Numbered from the stretch's first letter, positions 23,950 to 32,811 are shown. The stretch is DNA of 64,000 nucleotides from Phycicoccus avicenniae_A (GCF_050496545.1 NZ_JBNVZV010000002.1:62001-126000); one strand, 5' to 3'. Numbers and translations are program-made. The notes: generated from the letters alone by a model not told the origin.

Positions 23950-25104
23950 TCACCACCCGGCCTTCGTGAGCGTGGTGCCCGTGCCGTCCGACGCCATGGT
24001 GAACGTCGGGTCGCCCTGCGCGCCGCCGACGATGTGGCGCACACGGAACCACACCGTGTCGTCGTCGAACGAGCCCTCCTGGGCGGCGATGGCGCCGCCG
24101 CCGACCCGGACGCCCGCGTCGGCCTTGACCCGGATGTCGGGGGTCTCGTAGCCGATGAGGAAGCCGGTGTAGAAGGCGTTCTTGCGGCCCTGCTGCGGCA
24201 CCGGGACGAGGAACCACGCGGTCCCCGGCAGGTTCGGCAGGACGTTGACCTGGAACTTGCCCCGCAGGGGGTTGGGCTCCTCGGTCTGAGTGGAGCCGTT
24301 GGTGAGGCGCACGGTCTGCGCGTTCATGATCCGCTCGGCGGTGAACTGCAGGGCCGGCCCGACGATGAGCTGCATCGCCGGGGCGACGAGGAGCGACCCG
24401 TCCTTGTCGCGCTTCGTGGTCATGGCGGTGTAGGCCGCCTGGAGGTTGTCGGCCGTGAGCGCGCCGGTGTAGATGTTCGTGTTCGCCGGCGAGAAGAAGC
24501 CCGTGTTCGGGGCGCCCGTCAGCGGGTTCGCCATCTGCTCGAGCGACGTCCGGTTCTCCGTCGCGGTGGCCTGGGCGGACCAGCCGGCCGGGACCTGCTC
24601 GAGCTCGCCGATGTCGTCGTTGACGCGCGCCTCGAAGGTGTAGCCGTACTGCTCACCGAACTTGCCGACCGAGATGGTGCGCTCGGCGGCGTCGATGTTG
24701 GCCTTCGAGTAGTTGGCGTGCTCCGGGACGCGGGGGAGGGCGCCGGTGTTGCTCGTGAGCTCCATCAGCGTCTTCGGCTTGAAATCCTTGAGCGAGGTCT
24801 TCGCCGAGAACGTCGACCAGGTGGCGCCCTGGCGGCGCTCGTAGTCGGCGACGAGGATGCGGTCGAGGACCGCGCCGGCGGCCGACTTGAAGAGGTCGGA
24901 CGTGGTGATGGCCTCGTTGACCTTGAGTCGAGCGAGGGGGTCGCCGTGCCACGCGGCCTCGAGCAGGCTCTTGGCCTGGAGGATGCGGGAGCGCATCGCC
25001 TCGGACGCACGCTCCCGGTCGCGGCGGGCGCGGGGGGTGTCGCCGTCGAGGCGCATGGACTCGTTGAGCCCGAAGGTCTCGGGCCGGAACAGGGCGGAAC
25101 TCAT
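23950..25104 (-). CDS. Major capsid protein (HK97-fold type)
   Basis: A 384-residue protein from ATG at 25104 preceded by GGAGG. The N-terminal helical part (residues 1-120, Arg/Glu-rich) is followed by the capsid core: TLMELTSNTGALPRVPEH, GKFGEQYGYTFEARVND (the E-loop-like region), and APAMQLIVGPALQFTAERIM. Position after decoration and protease-scaffold genes and before connectors fits a Mu-type or HK97-type capsid of this length. Confidence 0.87.
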   Translation of the reverse strand: MSSALFRPETFGLNESMRLDGDTPRARRDRERASEAMRSRILQAKSLLEAAWHGDPLARLKVNEAITTSDLFKSAAGAVLDRILVADYERRQGATWSTFSAKTSLKDFKPKTLMELTSNTGALPRVPEHANYSKANIDAAERTISVGKFGEQYGYTFEARVNDDIGELEQVPAGWSAQATATENRTSLEQMANPLTGAPNTGFFSPANTNIYTGALTADNLQAAYTAMTTKRDKDGSLLVAPAMQLIVGPALQFTAERIMNAQTVRLTNGSTQTEEPNPLRGKFQVNVLPNLPGTAWFLVPVPQQGRKNAFYTGFLIGYETPDIRVKADAGVRVGGGAIAAQEGSFDDDTVWFRVRHIVGGAQGDPTFTMASDGTGTTLTKAGW

Positions 25105-25117
25105 GATGGCGGCCTCC

Positions 25118-25486
25118 TCAGACCTGGGCGGGGCGGACGACGGCCACGCCGGAGGTCGCGGTGCGCACCCCGGTCTCGCCGACCTTGGGGACGGTGTAGC
25201 CCCAGATCGCACCGGAGGCGGTGGTCTGGAGGATGGGGGCGGTGGCCCCGGAGCGCGGCACCAGGTAGACCGGCGTGAAGGGGCCGGCGATGGCACCGGC
25301 GACCTCGTAGGTGTACGACCGGGCGTCGGTGACGACGGTGGCGCACCCGGAGGGGTTGCCGCCGCCGTCGCGGTCCGTCGCGGCGACGCCGTTGACGACG
25401 CCGACGCGGACGGGGTCGCCCGACTTGGTCTGCGCGACGACCGGGAGCGAGAGCTCGGTGGCCGGGCGCTGGAACTCGTTCTTCAT
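25118..25486 (-). CDS. Capsid decoration protein (DUF2190-like)
   Basis: A 122-residue protein from ATG at 25486 behind AGGAGG. It opens with a short region (FQRPATELSLPVVAQTKSGD) then RVGVVNGVAATDRDGGGNP and AIAGPFTPVYLVP, the strand pattern of DUF2190 head-decoration proteins, which cap capsid vertices or hexamers. It is immediately upstream of the major capsid gene, as is usual. Confidence 0.78.
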   Translation of the reverse strand: MKNEFQRPATELSLPVVAQTKSGDPVRVGVVNGVAATDRDGGGNPSGCATVVTDARSYTYEVAGAIAGPFTPVYLVPRSGATAPILQTTASGAIWGYTVPKVGETGVRTATSGVAVVRPAQV

Positions 25487-25489
25487 CGG

Positions 25490-25915
25490 TCAGCCCTCCT
25501 GGCTGGTGGAGAAGGCGGCGTCGAAGTCCTCGACGCTGGCGCCGGTGGACTCGTGGACCTGGCCGAAGCCGGTGACGCGGCCGTGGCCGAGGGCCTCGGC
25601 GAGCTCGGCGAGCTCGGTCTCGGCCTCGGTGACCTCGGACTCGGTGATGCGGACGAGCTCCTCGGCGTTGGCGGCGCCGTTCTCGTCGACGCGGACCTGC
25701 TTGAGGACCGACTCGACGACGCGGGCCTTGCGGCTCGGCGGGAGGGTGGCGGACTCGCCGACCTTCTTGGTCACCGCGGGGCGCGCGGCCTCGCGGGCCT
25801 TGAAGGTCGCGAGCTCGCCTCGGGCGGTGTCGCGCTCGGACTCGAGCGTCTGCGCCCGCTCGGCGTCCTGACGGAGTCGGCCGAGCTCGGCCTCCTCGAT
25901 CTGGGTGGTTGCCAT
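25490..25915 (-). CDS. Nested scaffolding protein from an internal start
   Basis: Within the protease gene, AAGGAG lies six bases before an in-frame ATG at 25915, giving a 141-residue acidic helical protein (ATTQIEEAELGRLRQDAERA). This repeats the lambda C/Nu3 arrangement in which the scaffold is translated separately from the 3' part of the protease gene. Evidence is the ribosome binding site and the coincidence of the start with the domain border. Confidence 0.7.
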   Translation of the reverse strand: MATTQIEEAELGRLRQDAERAQTLESERDTARGELATFKAREAARPAVTKKVGESATLPPSRKARVVESVLKQVRVDENGAANAEELVRITESEVTEAETELAELAEALGHGRVTGFGQVHESTGASVEDFDAAFSTSQEG

Positions 25916-26863
25916 GGTCGTCTCCTTGGACTCGGTGGCGGTGGACTGCCCAGCGGGCGCTGGGGCGTTCTTGGGGGTGCGGTGCTGCGCCAGCGCGGCT
26001 TCGACCTGTCGCGCCACGGAAACCGGGTCGAGCGAGCCGGTGAGGCGGATGACCAGGCCGCTCTCGGCGGCGATGGTGACGGGCACGTACTCGGTGCGCG
26101 CGCGGACCTCGAGCGGGTCGCCGTCGACGAGGACGGCGCCGCCCTGGTCGTCGAGGGTGTAGCCCTGCTGGTAGACGGACTGCTCGTCGGGGGTCTCGAG
26201 GTCGAACCAGACGGTGGTCTCGTCGAAGTCGCGCACCCACACCCAGGTCTTCTCGGCGCCGTACGCGCCCTTGAGCGCGTCCATGAGGGCGTCGCGGGTG
26301 TCGTTGGCGGAGGCCTCGGCCACACCGTGCGCGATGGCCCGCTCGAGGACCTGCGCGGGGCGGGCGGACTCGAGGACGGCGAGGATGGACCCGCCGCGGC
26401 CCGCCCGGGTGACGAAGTCGACGGACTGGGCCTCGACGAGCTCGGTGACGAGGGTGCCCTTGCGGCCCTCGGCCTCGCCGGCGGTGACCTCGGCGGCCGC
26501 GCGGATGGAGACGCCGATGGCCTTGGCGAAGTGCTCGTCGGTGAGGGTGTCGATGAACGGGCCGAAGACCTGCGCCTCGCCGACGAGGGCGTTGCCGTCC
26601 CAGACGGCGTCGGTCGTCAGGACGGCGGCGAGGTCGCGCACGGAACGCTCGGGGCGGTCGTAGCGCTCGGTCTCGCCGGGGTGGTCGAGGAACATCTGGG
26701 TGCCGGCGGGGAAGACCTTGGCGGCGGCGGCGTTCTCGAGGACCTGCTGGCTGTAGTAGCCGGACGAGCCCCAGCCGGGGGTGATGAGCCCGACCTGGAT
26801 GCGGCCGCTGCTGGTCTCGCGGACGGCGCCGAACGGGCCGGCCTCGCGGATCTCCTTGGGCAT
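25490..26863 (-). CDS. Capsid maturation protease fused to scaffold
   Basis: A 457-residue protein from ATG at 26863 preceded by AGGAGG. The first ~160 residues resemble a prohead protease of the Mu I/S78-type (RIQVGLITPGWGSSGYYSQQ, TQMFLDHPGETERYDRPERS, GVSIRAAAEV, LVEAQSVDFVTRAG). A middle domain (residues about 185-290) is of unknown type. The C-terminal ~140 residues are acidic and coiled-coil, typical of scaffolding protein. A second start inside the gene can produce the scaffold alone. Confidence 0.82.
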   Translation of the reverse strand: MPKEIREAGPFGAVRETSSGRIQVGLITPGWGSSGYYSQQVLENAAAAKVFPAGTQMFLDHPGETERYDRPERSVRDLAAVLTTDAVWDGNALVGEAQVFGPFIDTLTDEHFAKAIGVSIRAAAEVTAGEAEGRKGTLVTELVEAQSVDFVTRAGRGGSILAVLESARPAQVLERAIAHGVAEASANDTRDALMDALKGAYGAEKTWVWVRDFDETTVWFDLETPDEQSVYQQGYTLDDQGGAVLVDGDPLEVRARTEYVPVTIAAESGLVIRLTGSLDPVSVARQVEAALAQHRTPKNAPAPAGQSTATESKETTMATTQIEEAELGRLRQDAERAQTLESERDTARGELATFKAREAARPAVTKKVGESATLPPSRKARVVESVLKQVRVDENGAANAEELVRITESEVTEAETELAELAEALGHGRVTGFGQVHESTGASVEDFDAAFSTSQEG

Positions 26864-26889
26864 GGTGTGGCCCTCCTCGGGGTGGGACG

Positions 26890-27072
26890 ATGAAGCCGAT
26901 GGGTTCAGACGACCGGAATGAAGGACCGGGCCTTGGGGAGTGCGTCGAGCACGCCTGGGCGCTGGTCGGCGTGACGCTGGCCGGTGACGGGGCCTACGTC
27001 GAGGAGGAGTGCTCCCGGTGCGGGGCACCGCGTCTGGTGACGCCGGACGACCTCACCGGCCGGACTGGTTGA
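26890..27072 (+). CDS. Small rightward zinc-finger-like protein
   Basis: A 60-residue product from ATG at 26890 (ATG at 26899 possible). It contains CVEHAWALVGVTLAGDGAYV and ends ECSRCGAPRLV, so Cys/His spacing could bind one zinc (C18, H21, C41, C44). The gene lies opposite to the late operon and overlaps the 3' end of the MuF-like gene by 20 bases. Similar tiny C-x-H...C-x-x-C proteins occur in actinophages. Lacks a strong ribosome binding site, so expression is uncertain. Confidence 0.52.
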   Translation: MKPMGSDDRNEGPGLGECVEHAWALVGVTLAGDGAYVEEECSRCGAPRLVTPDDLTGRTG

Positions 27073-28129
27073 CTACCCGCAGTAGGTCCCGCGTCGACGC
27101 CGGCGCGTAGGAGTCGCGCCAGCCGCCGGTCGAGCGCTTCTTGGCCAGGTCGCCGAAGTCGATCTGCTCGTCGTCGAGGAGCCGCAGGCGCTCCGGGCCC
27201 ATGATCGCGAGCTGGTCCTCGCGCGGCAGCCGGTCGAAGACGTCGCGCGCGACGGGCAGGAGGTCCTCGGGCTCGTCGACGTCGATGCCGAGCTCGCTCC
27301 ACGGCCGGATCCGCGGGATGCGCGCGCACCGGCCCTGCTGGTGGTCCAGCGGGCCGGGCTCCTCGAGCGGGTGGTCCGTCCCGTGCATGCCCCAGCACGA
27401 GGGGCAGGTGCGGCGGTCGAGGGTGGCGACCCACTGCCAGCCGCGCAGGGTCTTCGCGTTGGCCTGGTCCTGCCCGTAGGCCGCGGCGCGGTGCGCGTCG
27501 AGGAGCTCGGTGCGGGCGATGACGAGGGCGCGGTTCCGGCCGCCGTTGAAGCCGCCCTCGAGGCGCTGGAGGAGGTCGGTGGTGACGCGCTCGGGGTGCT
27601 GGCCGAGGGCGACGCCGCGCACGAGAGCGGAGCGCATCGCGGTCTCGGCCTGCGTCGAGAGCGGCTGCGTGAGTGAGGTGATGCGGCCGGTGGTGCGCTC
27701 GACGATGGCGTCCAGCGCCCGAGCGTCGATGCGGTCGAACTGCCCGGCGAGGGTGGCGGTCAGCACCTCGGTCTCGGGCAGCTGGGCGGCCATGAGCCGG
27801 GCCTCCCACTGCGCGGCGTCGCCGACGACCTTGGGCACGTCGCGCAGGATGCGGACCTGGAAGTCGCGGGCGAGCTGGTCGAGCGCGTCGGTCGTGAGCG
27901 CGAGGGCGGCCTGCGCGCGGCGGGCCTTGCGGATCTTCGCGCGTGACGGCCACGCGCCGTCCTGGCTGGCGGCGACGAGGTCGTCGATGGCGTCGAGCCA
28001 GGCGCCGCGCAGTTCGGACCAGGAGCGGGCCCACGCGAGGATGAGCTGCTGCTCGTGGAACCCGACGGTGCCGTCGAGGTCGATCCGCATGCCGCGGATC
28101 TCGTCGAGGGTGCGCCGGTCGATGGCCAC
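27053..28129 (-). CDS. MuF-like minor head protein
   Basis: A 358-residue protein from GTG at 28129. The N-terminal 200 residues are helical. The C-terminal part holds the signature region of SPP1 gp7 / Mu gpF proteins: RTELLDAHRAAAYGQ, WQWVATLDRRTCPSCWGMHG, HPLEEPGPLDHQQGRC. These proteins are packaged with the portal and act in early head assembly or DNA delivery. It lies directly after the portal gene, in the standard order. Confidence 0.85.
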   Translation of the reverse strand: MAIDRRTLDEIRGMRIDLDGTVGFHEQQLILAWARSWSELRGAWLDAIDDLVAASQDGAWPSRAKIRKARRAQAALALTTDALDQLARDFQVRILRDVPKVVGDAAQWEARLMAAQLPETEVLTATLAGQFDRIDARALDAIVERTTGRITSLTQPLSTQAETAMRSALVRGVALGQHPERVTTDLLQRLEGGFNGGRNRALVIARTELLDAHRAAAYGQDQANAKTLRGWQWVATLDRRTCPSCWGMHGTDHPLEEPGPLDHQQGRCARIPRIRPWSELGIDVDEPEDLLPVARDVFDRLPREDQLAIMGPERLRLLDDEQIDFGDLAKKRSTGGWRDSYAPASTRDLLRVVNQSGR

Positions 28130-28135
28130 CGCGGG

Positions 28136-29674
28136 TCAGTCCTGGGGGACGTCGCCGCGGGCGATGGCGTCCTGCTGGGAGCGGGCTGCGTCGGAGTCGG
28201 CCGGCGCCACGAAGTTGCCCTCGGCGTCGGTGATCTGCTCGAGCCAGTCGTCGATGTCGTCGACCTCGAGGGCGAGCATGGCGAGCTTCGCGACGAGCAG
28301 CGACGGCAGCTTGTCCATCCCGTCGGCCGCGGTGATGGCGTCCATGAGGACCTTGACGTCGACCTTGTCCAGCGTCGGGAAGTCGACGTCGAGCCGAATG
28401 GGCTGGTCGCCGCGCAGGGTGACGACCTCGCGGCCGGTGACGGCGTCGCGGATGACGGTGCCCTTGAGCGGGCCGCGGGGGGCGCGGACGGCCTCGCGGA
28501 TCACGTGCAGCAGCACCGAGCGGATGAGGCTGGCGTGCAGGGTGCGGCGGGCGCCGATGATGGCGCGGACCGGGCCGTCGAGGGTCTCGGCGGTGGCGCG
28601 GGCGCCTGTGACACCCGGGTCGGCCAGCAGCATCGTCACGGGCCAGTTGGTCGCCGCCGCGACCATGGCGGCCAGTGGCCGGCCGGACTCGGAGTCGATG
28701 GTCGCGCCGGACTTGCCGATGGCCTCGAAGGCCTGTCCCTCGCCGGTGACGACGGTCTGCCCGACCTGGCCGTTGGCCGCGGCCGGGGCGGACGCGATGG
28801 CGGTGCGCACCGCGGCGGCGCCGGCGCGGTTCTTCGCGGTGGCGCGGAACGCGAACCGGGACAGCGCCTTGACCAAGGTGGCCCAGTCCTCGAGGAAGCC
28901 CTTGTAGCCGCGGGCCCAGGGGAGGGCGGCGTAGAGGTCGGGGGTGCCGCGGCCGCCGGAGCGGTTGATGGCGGTGTGGATGACAGGGGAGTCCCACTGG
29001 ACGGTGTGCCCGTCGATGGTGCGCACGCGCACGGCCGGCCGGTAGTTCACGTCCGGGTAGAGCACGGTGACGGTGGAGGACTCGGTGACGGTCTCGACGC
29101 CGCGCGCGGCGAGGCGCTTCTGCGTGTAGGTCCGCTTGTAGAACCAGACGTCGACGGCGTCCTCGGGGTTGCTGATGATCTCATCGACCTCGAGGGCGGG
29201 GATCTCGCGGACCTGGACGCCGCCGCTCAGGGGCCGGGTGACCAGGGCGTGGAAGACCTCGCCGTCGGTCTGCAGCTTGCCCTCGAGGTCCTCACGCGCC
29301 TGGGCGCTGGTGAAGGCGGCCTGGTTGCCGGGGTCGTCGAGGAAGGCCTGGACGACGGCGTTGACGTCCTGCTCGGCGCCGTCCTCCTGCTTCGCGGCGA
29401 TGGTGCAGCCGCCGCCCCAGACGTAGGCCTTGTGCAGCGCCACCGCGCGCCGGATGAGCGGGTCGGCGATGGCCATGACCCGAGCGAGGCGCTGGACACC
29501 CTTGACGGTCTCGCGGCCGATGGCGCCCTCGCCGGCGAGGTCCCCGACCTTGGCCCAGCCGTAGTCGTCGGCGGCGAGCATCCGCTGCGCGTCGAGCGCG
29601 GCCTCCTCGAGGGTCTCGACGAGGTGCTCGAGCTGGGCGAGCTCGCCGGCGGGGAGGGTGACGGTGTCGGCCAC
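28136..29674 (-). CDS. Portal protein
   Basis: A 512-residue protein from GTG at 29674 with AGGAGG upstream. Visible portal features are the early KAYVWGGGCTIAA segment, DLEGKLQTDGEVFHALV, IPALEVDEIISNPEDA, and the central NWPVTMLLADPGVTGARATAETLD region that leads into the helical crown. It forms the dodecameric ring through which DNA enters and leaves the head. Positioned between large terminase and MuF-like protein. Confidence 0.9.
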   Translation of the reverse strand: MADTVTLPAGELAQLEHLVETLEEAALDAQRMLAADDYGWAKVGDLAGEGAIGRETVKGVQRLARVMAIADPLIRRAVALHKAYVWGGGCTIAAKQEDGAEQDVNAVVQAFLDDPGNQAAFTSAQAREDLEGKLQTDGEVFHALVTRPLSGGVQVREIPALEVDEIISNPEDAVDVWFYKRTYTQKRLAARGVETVTESSTVTVLYPDVNYRPAVRVRTIDGHTVQWDSPVIHTAINRSGGRGTPDLYAALPWARGYKGFLEDWATLVKALSRFAFRATAKNRAGAAAVRTAIASAPAAANGQVGQTVVTGEGQAFEAIGKSGATIDSESGRPLAAMVAAATNWPVTMLLADPGVTGARATAETLDGPVRAIIGARRTLHASLIRSVLLHVIREAVRAPRGPLKGTVIRDAVTGREVVTLRGDQPIRLDVDFPTLDKVDVKVLMDAITAADGMDKLPSLLVAKLAMLALEVDDIDDWLEQITDAEGNFVAPADSDAARSQQDAIARGDVPQD

Positions 29675-29693
29675 GGGTCGCCCTCCTCGCGGG

Positions 29694-31211
29694 TCAGTAG
29701 TTGGCGGCCCAGTCGAGGCTGAGGTCGTCGTCGGTGTCGGCGAGCAGATCGGCAGCGTCGTGCACGGTCCCGTCGAGCAGGGGCACGAGCAGGAGGCGGT
29801 GCACGGCCTGGCTCATGGCGTCGACGGTGTCGTCGTGCGCGGCGTTCGGGAAGTCCCGCGCCTCCTCGGTGAGCTCGGAGACCCACGCGGTGCCCTCGAC
29901 GAGCGTCGGGTCCGGCAGGTGGACGTTCTTCGACTCGACCAGAGGCGTGATGGCCGCGGCCCGGGCGTACTTCGACCCCTCGGGCTCGACTGGGATGAGC
30001 CCACCGACCTTCGCGCGTAGCGCGTTGAGGATGGCCGGGCCGTTGGCCTTGTCCTCGACGAGCTTGGCGACGGCCTGGGGCCAGCGCGCGGTCAGGTCGA
30101 GGATGGCCTGACAGGACTCGGAGAACGTCATCCGCCGGCGGACCTGGTCGAGCAGGTAGGCGTGCACGCCGCGGCGCAGCCACACCTGGCCGACGACGTA
30201 GTCGCTGCCCTTGGTGTCCTTGAAGGTGAAGTCCCAGGACTGGACGAGCTCGACGTCGGGGTCGTGGCCAGCCTCGGGGACAAGGCGGGCGCCGTCGTCG
30301 CGCACGACCCAGAGGGGCTGGGTGTAGCGGGACCAGCCGTCGGACGGGAAGAGGTTGCCGCTGTCCGGGGTGGGGTGGCCCTGGTAGAGCGAGGCCCAGG
30401 TGCGGGAGCCGGCGGTGCGCTTGCGCTGCTCCCACTGGGCGGTGGTGCGGCCGCGAGCCGAGATCATGAACTCGCCGGGCTCGCGCTCGAGCGGGTCGGT
30501 GCCACCCTTGGCCGGGTCGTGGTCGGCCTGGGCGGGGATGTTGAGGATCTGCCAGCCCTCGTCGAGGGCGAGCAGGCGGCCGGCGAGGTCGTCGTGGTGC
30601 CAGCGGGTCAGGATCAGGACGACCGGTGCGCCAGGGGCGAGGCGGGCGGAGGCGGCGTCGGTCCACCAGTCCCAGACGTTGTCGCGGTAGGTCTTGGAGT
30701 CGGCCTGCGCGCGGTCCTTGATGGGGTCGTCGATGATGAGCAGGTCCGCGGCCCGGCCGGTGACGCCCGCGCCGACGCCGACGGAGAGGACGCCGCCCTC
30801 GTGGCCGTCGATGCTCCACTCGTGGACGGCACCGTTGTCAGGGGCGATGCGCAGCCCGAGCTCGGGGTGGCTGGTGATCCGGTTGCGGATGGCGCGGCCG
30901 TTGCGGTTGGCGAGGGACTGGCCGTAGGACGCGGTGACGATGCGCAGGTCGGGATCCTCGGTGAGGAGCCAGGTGGGGAAGTCGCCGGCGACGCGGACAC
31001 TCTTGCCCTCCTGCGGGGCCATGGTGATGATCTGGCGACTGTCGGGGGTGTTGGCCACCCGCACGAGCGCCTCGTCGATGAGCTGGAGCGCCGGGGTCTG
31101 CACGGTCTTCGGGTTGAGCTCGCGAGCGAGCGCGCCCGGGGTGGCCCAGCGCCGGCGGGGTGGCTCGAAGCGGCGGGCGGCGGCTTCCCAGAGGTCGAGG
31201 TCGACGGTCAC
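29694..31211 (-). CDS. Terminase large subunit
   Basis: A 505-residue packaging ATPase/nuclease. GTG at 31211 is chosen because GGAGG lies four bases upstream; an upstream in-frame ATG at 31295 lacks one. ATPase: Walker A MAPQEGKS (64-71), Walker B LLIIDD (157-162), coupling motif ILTRWH (200-205). Nuclease: WDFTF with D327, VEDKANG near 385-391 and HDDTVDA (459-465) supplying acidic metal ligands. It drives DNA into the head and cuts concatemers. Confidence 0.93.
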   Translation of the reverse strand: MTVDLDLWEAAARRFEPPRRRWATPGALARELNPKTVQTPALQLIDEALVRVANTPDSRQIITMAPQEGKSVRVAGDFPTWLLTEDPDLRIVTASYGQSLANRNGRAIRNRITSHPELGLRIAPDNGAVHEWSIDGHEGGVLSVGVGAGVTGRAADLLIIDDPIKDRAQADSKTYRDNVWDWWTDAASARLAPGAPVVLILTRWHHDDLAGRLLALDEGWQILNIPAQADHDPAKGGTDPLEREPGEFMISARGRTTAQWEQRKRTAGSRTWASLYQGHPTPDSGNLFPSDGWSRYTQPLWVVRDDGARLVPEAGHDPDVELVQSWDFTFKDTKGSDYVVGQVWLRRGVHAYLLDQVRRRMTFSESCQAILDLTARWPQAVAKLVEDKANGPAILNALRAKVGGLIPVEPEGSKYARAAAITPLVESKNVHLPDPTLVEGTAWVSELTEEARDFPNAAHDDTVDAMSQAVHRLLLVPLLDGTVHDAADLLADTDDDLSLDWAANY

Positions 31212-31345
31212 CGGACCTCCCCGCACGGTCGTTGCCCACCGACTGGCCTGTGGACGTATCGCCGGGTGGTGTGGGCGACACCTGAGACGCTTCACGTAGA
31301 CCGCAGCCCGGCAGGGGAGGCGGCGAGACGGAAGGGGGGCAGGCC
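31212..31345. promoter_or_regulatory. Divergent gap between terminase and the Cas2-like gene
   Basis: 134 bases without a gene between two divergent starts. It holds the terminase ribosome binding site on one strand and GAAGGGGG before 31346 on the other. A TTCACG...TAGACC pair near 31285-31300 could be a weak rightward promoter, but this is only suggestive. The late genes may start here. Confidence 0.4.
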
Positions 31346-31627
31346 ATGGCGGTCATGCTCATCACGTACGACCTGAACAACCCGGGCCAGAAGTACCCGG
31401 CGGTGCACGACGCCATCAAGTCGGCGGGGACGACCTGGTGTCACCCGCTGGAGTCCACCTGGCTGATCGTGACGTCTTCGTCGACCGGGCAGGTGGCGCA
31501 GAAGCTCAAGGCCGCCGGGGTGGACGACAACGACTCGCTCCTGGTCGTCGACGTGACGCGCGACGACCGGAACGGGTGGCTGCCGGACGAGGCGGCCAAC
31601 TGGATCCGCGTGAACTGGCCGGGCTGA
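31346..31627 (+). CDS. Cas2-like / SinR-type small protein, lone rightward gene
   Basis: A 93-residue protein from ATG at 31346. MAVMLITYDLNNPGQKY followed by WCHPLESTWLIVTSSS and SLLVVDVTRDD is the ferredoxin-like beta-alpha-beta pattern of Cas2 and related small nucleases, with Asp at the end of strand one (YDL). Proteins of this sort outside CRISPR loci are often annotated as Cas2-like or SinR family. No cas1, repeats or spacers are nearby. It lies against the direction of the late operon and ends before a bidirectional terminator, so it is a separate transcription unit. Confidence 0.68.
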   Translation: MAVMLITYDLNNPGQKYPAVHDAIKSAGTTWCHPLESTWLIVTSSSTGQVAQKLKAAGVDDNDSLLVVDVTRDDRNGWLPDEAANWIRVNWPG

Positions 31628-31755
31628 GCCGAGCTGAGGTTCCGGCCCCGCCGCTCTCCGCGCCTCATGCACTCCGGGAAGGCCGCTCGCAGCGGCACCG
31701 CATGTCGGAGGTGAAGGGTCGCTGGGTGGCGGCGAGGCCAGTCTGGGGGTGAACG

Positions 31756-31799
31756 CCGAACGCCCCCGGTCCGACCACTGGGCCGGCGGGGGCGTTCGG
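31756..31799. terminator. Bidirectional terminator between the Cas2-like gene and the early operon
   Basis: A perfect 13-bp stem (CCGAACGCCCCCG at 31756-31768, complement at 31787-31799) with an 18-base loop. Further right, CGTGTCA/TGACACG at 31827-31851 forms a second, smaller stem. Together they stop the rightward Cas2-like transcript and the leftward transcript ending at 31879. Confidence 0.82.
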
Positions 31800-31878
31800 T
31801 ACGACTGGGCAGAGTTCTACCCCTGTCGTGTCACGGCTGAAGAATGACACGGGTGTGATTCGTTCGTCAAGCACCCCG

Positions 31879-32811
31879 TCACGAGGCGCGGTCCCGCTGT
31901 TTCTCGCGGGCGATGAGCGCGGCGAACACCTGGGTGCGGTCGTAGCGGGCGTGACCCTGCGGTGAGTAGTCGACGCGCTGCACGAAGCCGCGGCGCTGCC
32001 ACTGCCGGACGCTGGCCGGCTGGTAGCGCAGGCCGAGGTGGGTGCGGACCTCGACGACGAGCTCCTCGGCCGTGAGCAGCCTGGGCGGGCCGGCGATTCT
32101 GGCCCGCCACTCCTCGAGCGTGCCCTCGAGGCCGCACCGGCAGCGGATCGGCTTGTCCCGGTCGGCCGCCCACTCGGCGCTGTCCGGGACGATCCACGTC
32201 CACTCGGCGAGGGTGGTGGGGTCGGTGGTCGGCACGGGGACGCGCACGGGCCGCTGGCGCCAGGTGGGCGCCTTGACCCGGACGCGCCGGCCGCAGTCCG
32301 GGCACTCGCCGATGGTGAGCCGGTCGCCCTTGGGTGGCCAGGCGACGCGCTCGACGGCGCGGGCGATGGCGGTGACCTCCTCGGTGAAGGTGCGCCCGAA
32401 GTCGTGGCCGGGCTCGACCCAGGCGACGATGCGGTCGGCCTCGCGGTGCAGGAGGCGGGCCATGGCCGGGACGTCGGTGCAGTCGATGCTCTCGGTGGTC
32501 TCGAGGCGGTGCCGGCCGTCCTCGCCCTCGACGAGGGTTTGGAGGATGGTGGGCCACTCGTCGAGGGCGGCGTGGACCCAGAACGCGAGGACGCGGGGGG
32601 TGTCGAGGCGGGCGTCGGGTGGGAGCTCGTGCTCCTCCTCGGTGGCTGGTCGGATGCCGGTCTGGGTGACGCCGGCCCCGGTGGTGCGGATGGGGTCCAG
32701 GACGTGGCGCCACCCGCGGGCGATGGTGTCGAGGGCCTTGCGGACCTCGTCGACGGGGGTGCTGGGGAGGTCGTCGGTGGTGGGCTCGGTGAACTCACGG
32801 CGGCGGCTCAT
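31879..32811 (-). CDS. Zinc-ribbon and HTH phage protein
   Basis: A 310-residue protein from ATG at 32811 (ATGA overlap). The N-terminal half is helical (RPATEEEHELPPDARLD, VPAMARLLHREADRI). A four-Cys ribbon is formed by CPDCGRR near residue 175 and CRCG near 230. The C-terminus is a winged-HTH-like region (LLTAEELVVEVRTHLGLRYQ, SVRQWQRRGFVQRV). Related proteins are common just before terminase genes in actinophages. A DNA-binding or packaging-related role is inferred. Confidence 0.7.
   Translation of the reverse strand: MSRRREFTEPTTDDLPSTPVDEVRKALDTIARGWRHVLDPIRTTGAGVTQTGIRPATEEEHELPPDARLDTPRVLAFWVHAALDEWPTILQTLVEGEDGRHRLETTESIDCTDVPAMARLLHREADRIVAWVEPGHDFGRTFTEEVTAIARAVERVAWPPKGDRLTIGECPDCGRRVRVKAPTWRQRPVRVPVPTTDPTTLAEWTWIVPDSAEWAADRDKPIRCRCGLEGTLEEWRARIAGPPRLLTAEELVVEVRTHLGLRYQPASVRQWQRRGFVQRVDYSPQGHARYDRTQVFAALIAREKQRDRAS

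Noticed and set aside
31346..31627. Part of a CRISPR-Cas system
   Set aside because: The protein looks Cas2-like, but there is no cas1, no effector gene and no repeat-spacer array anywhere in the window.
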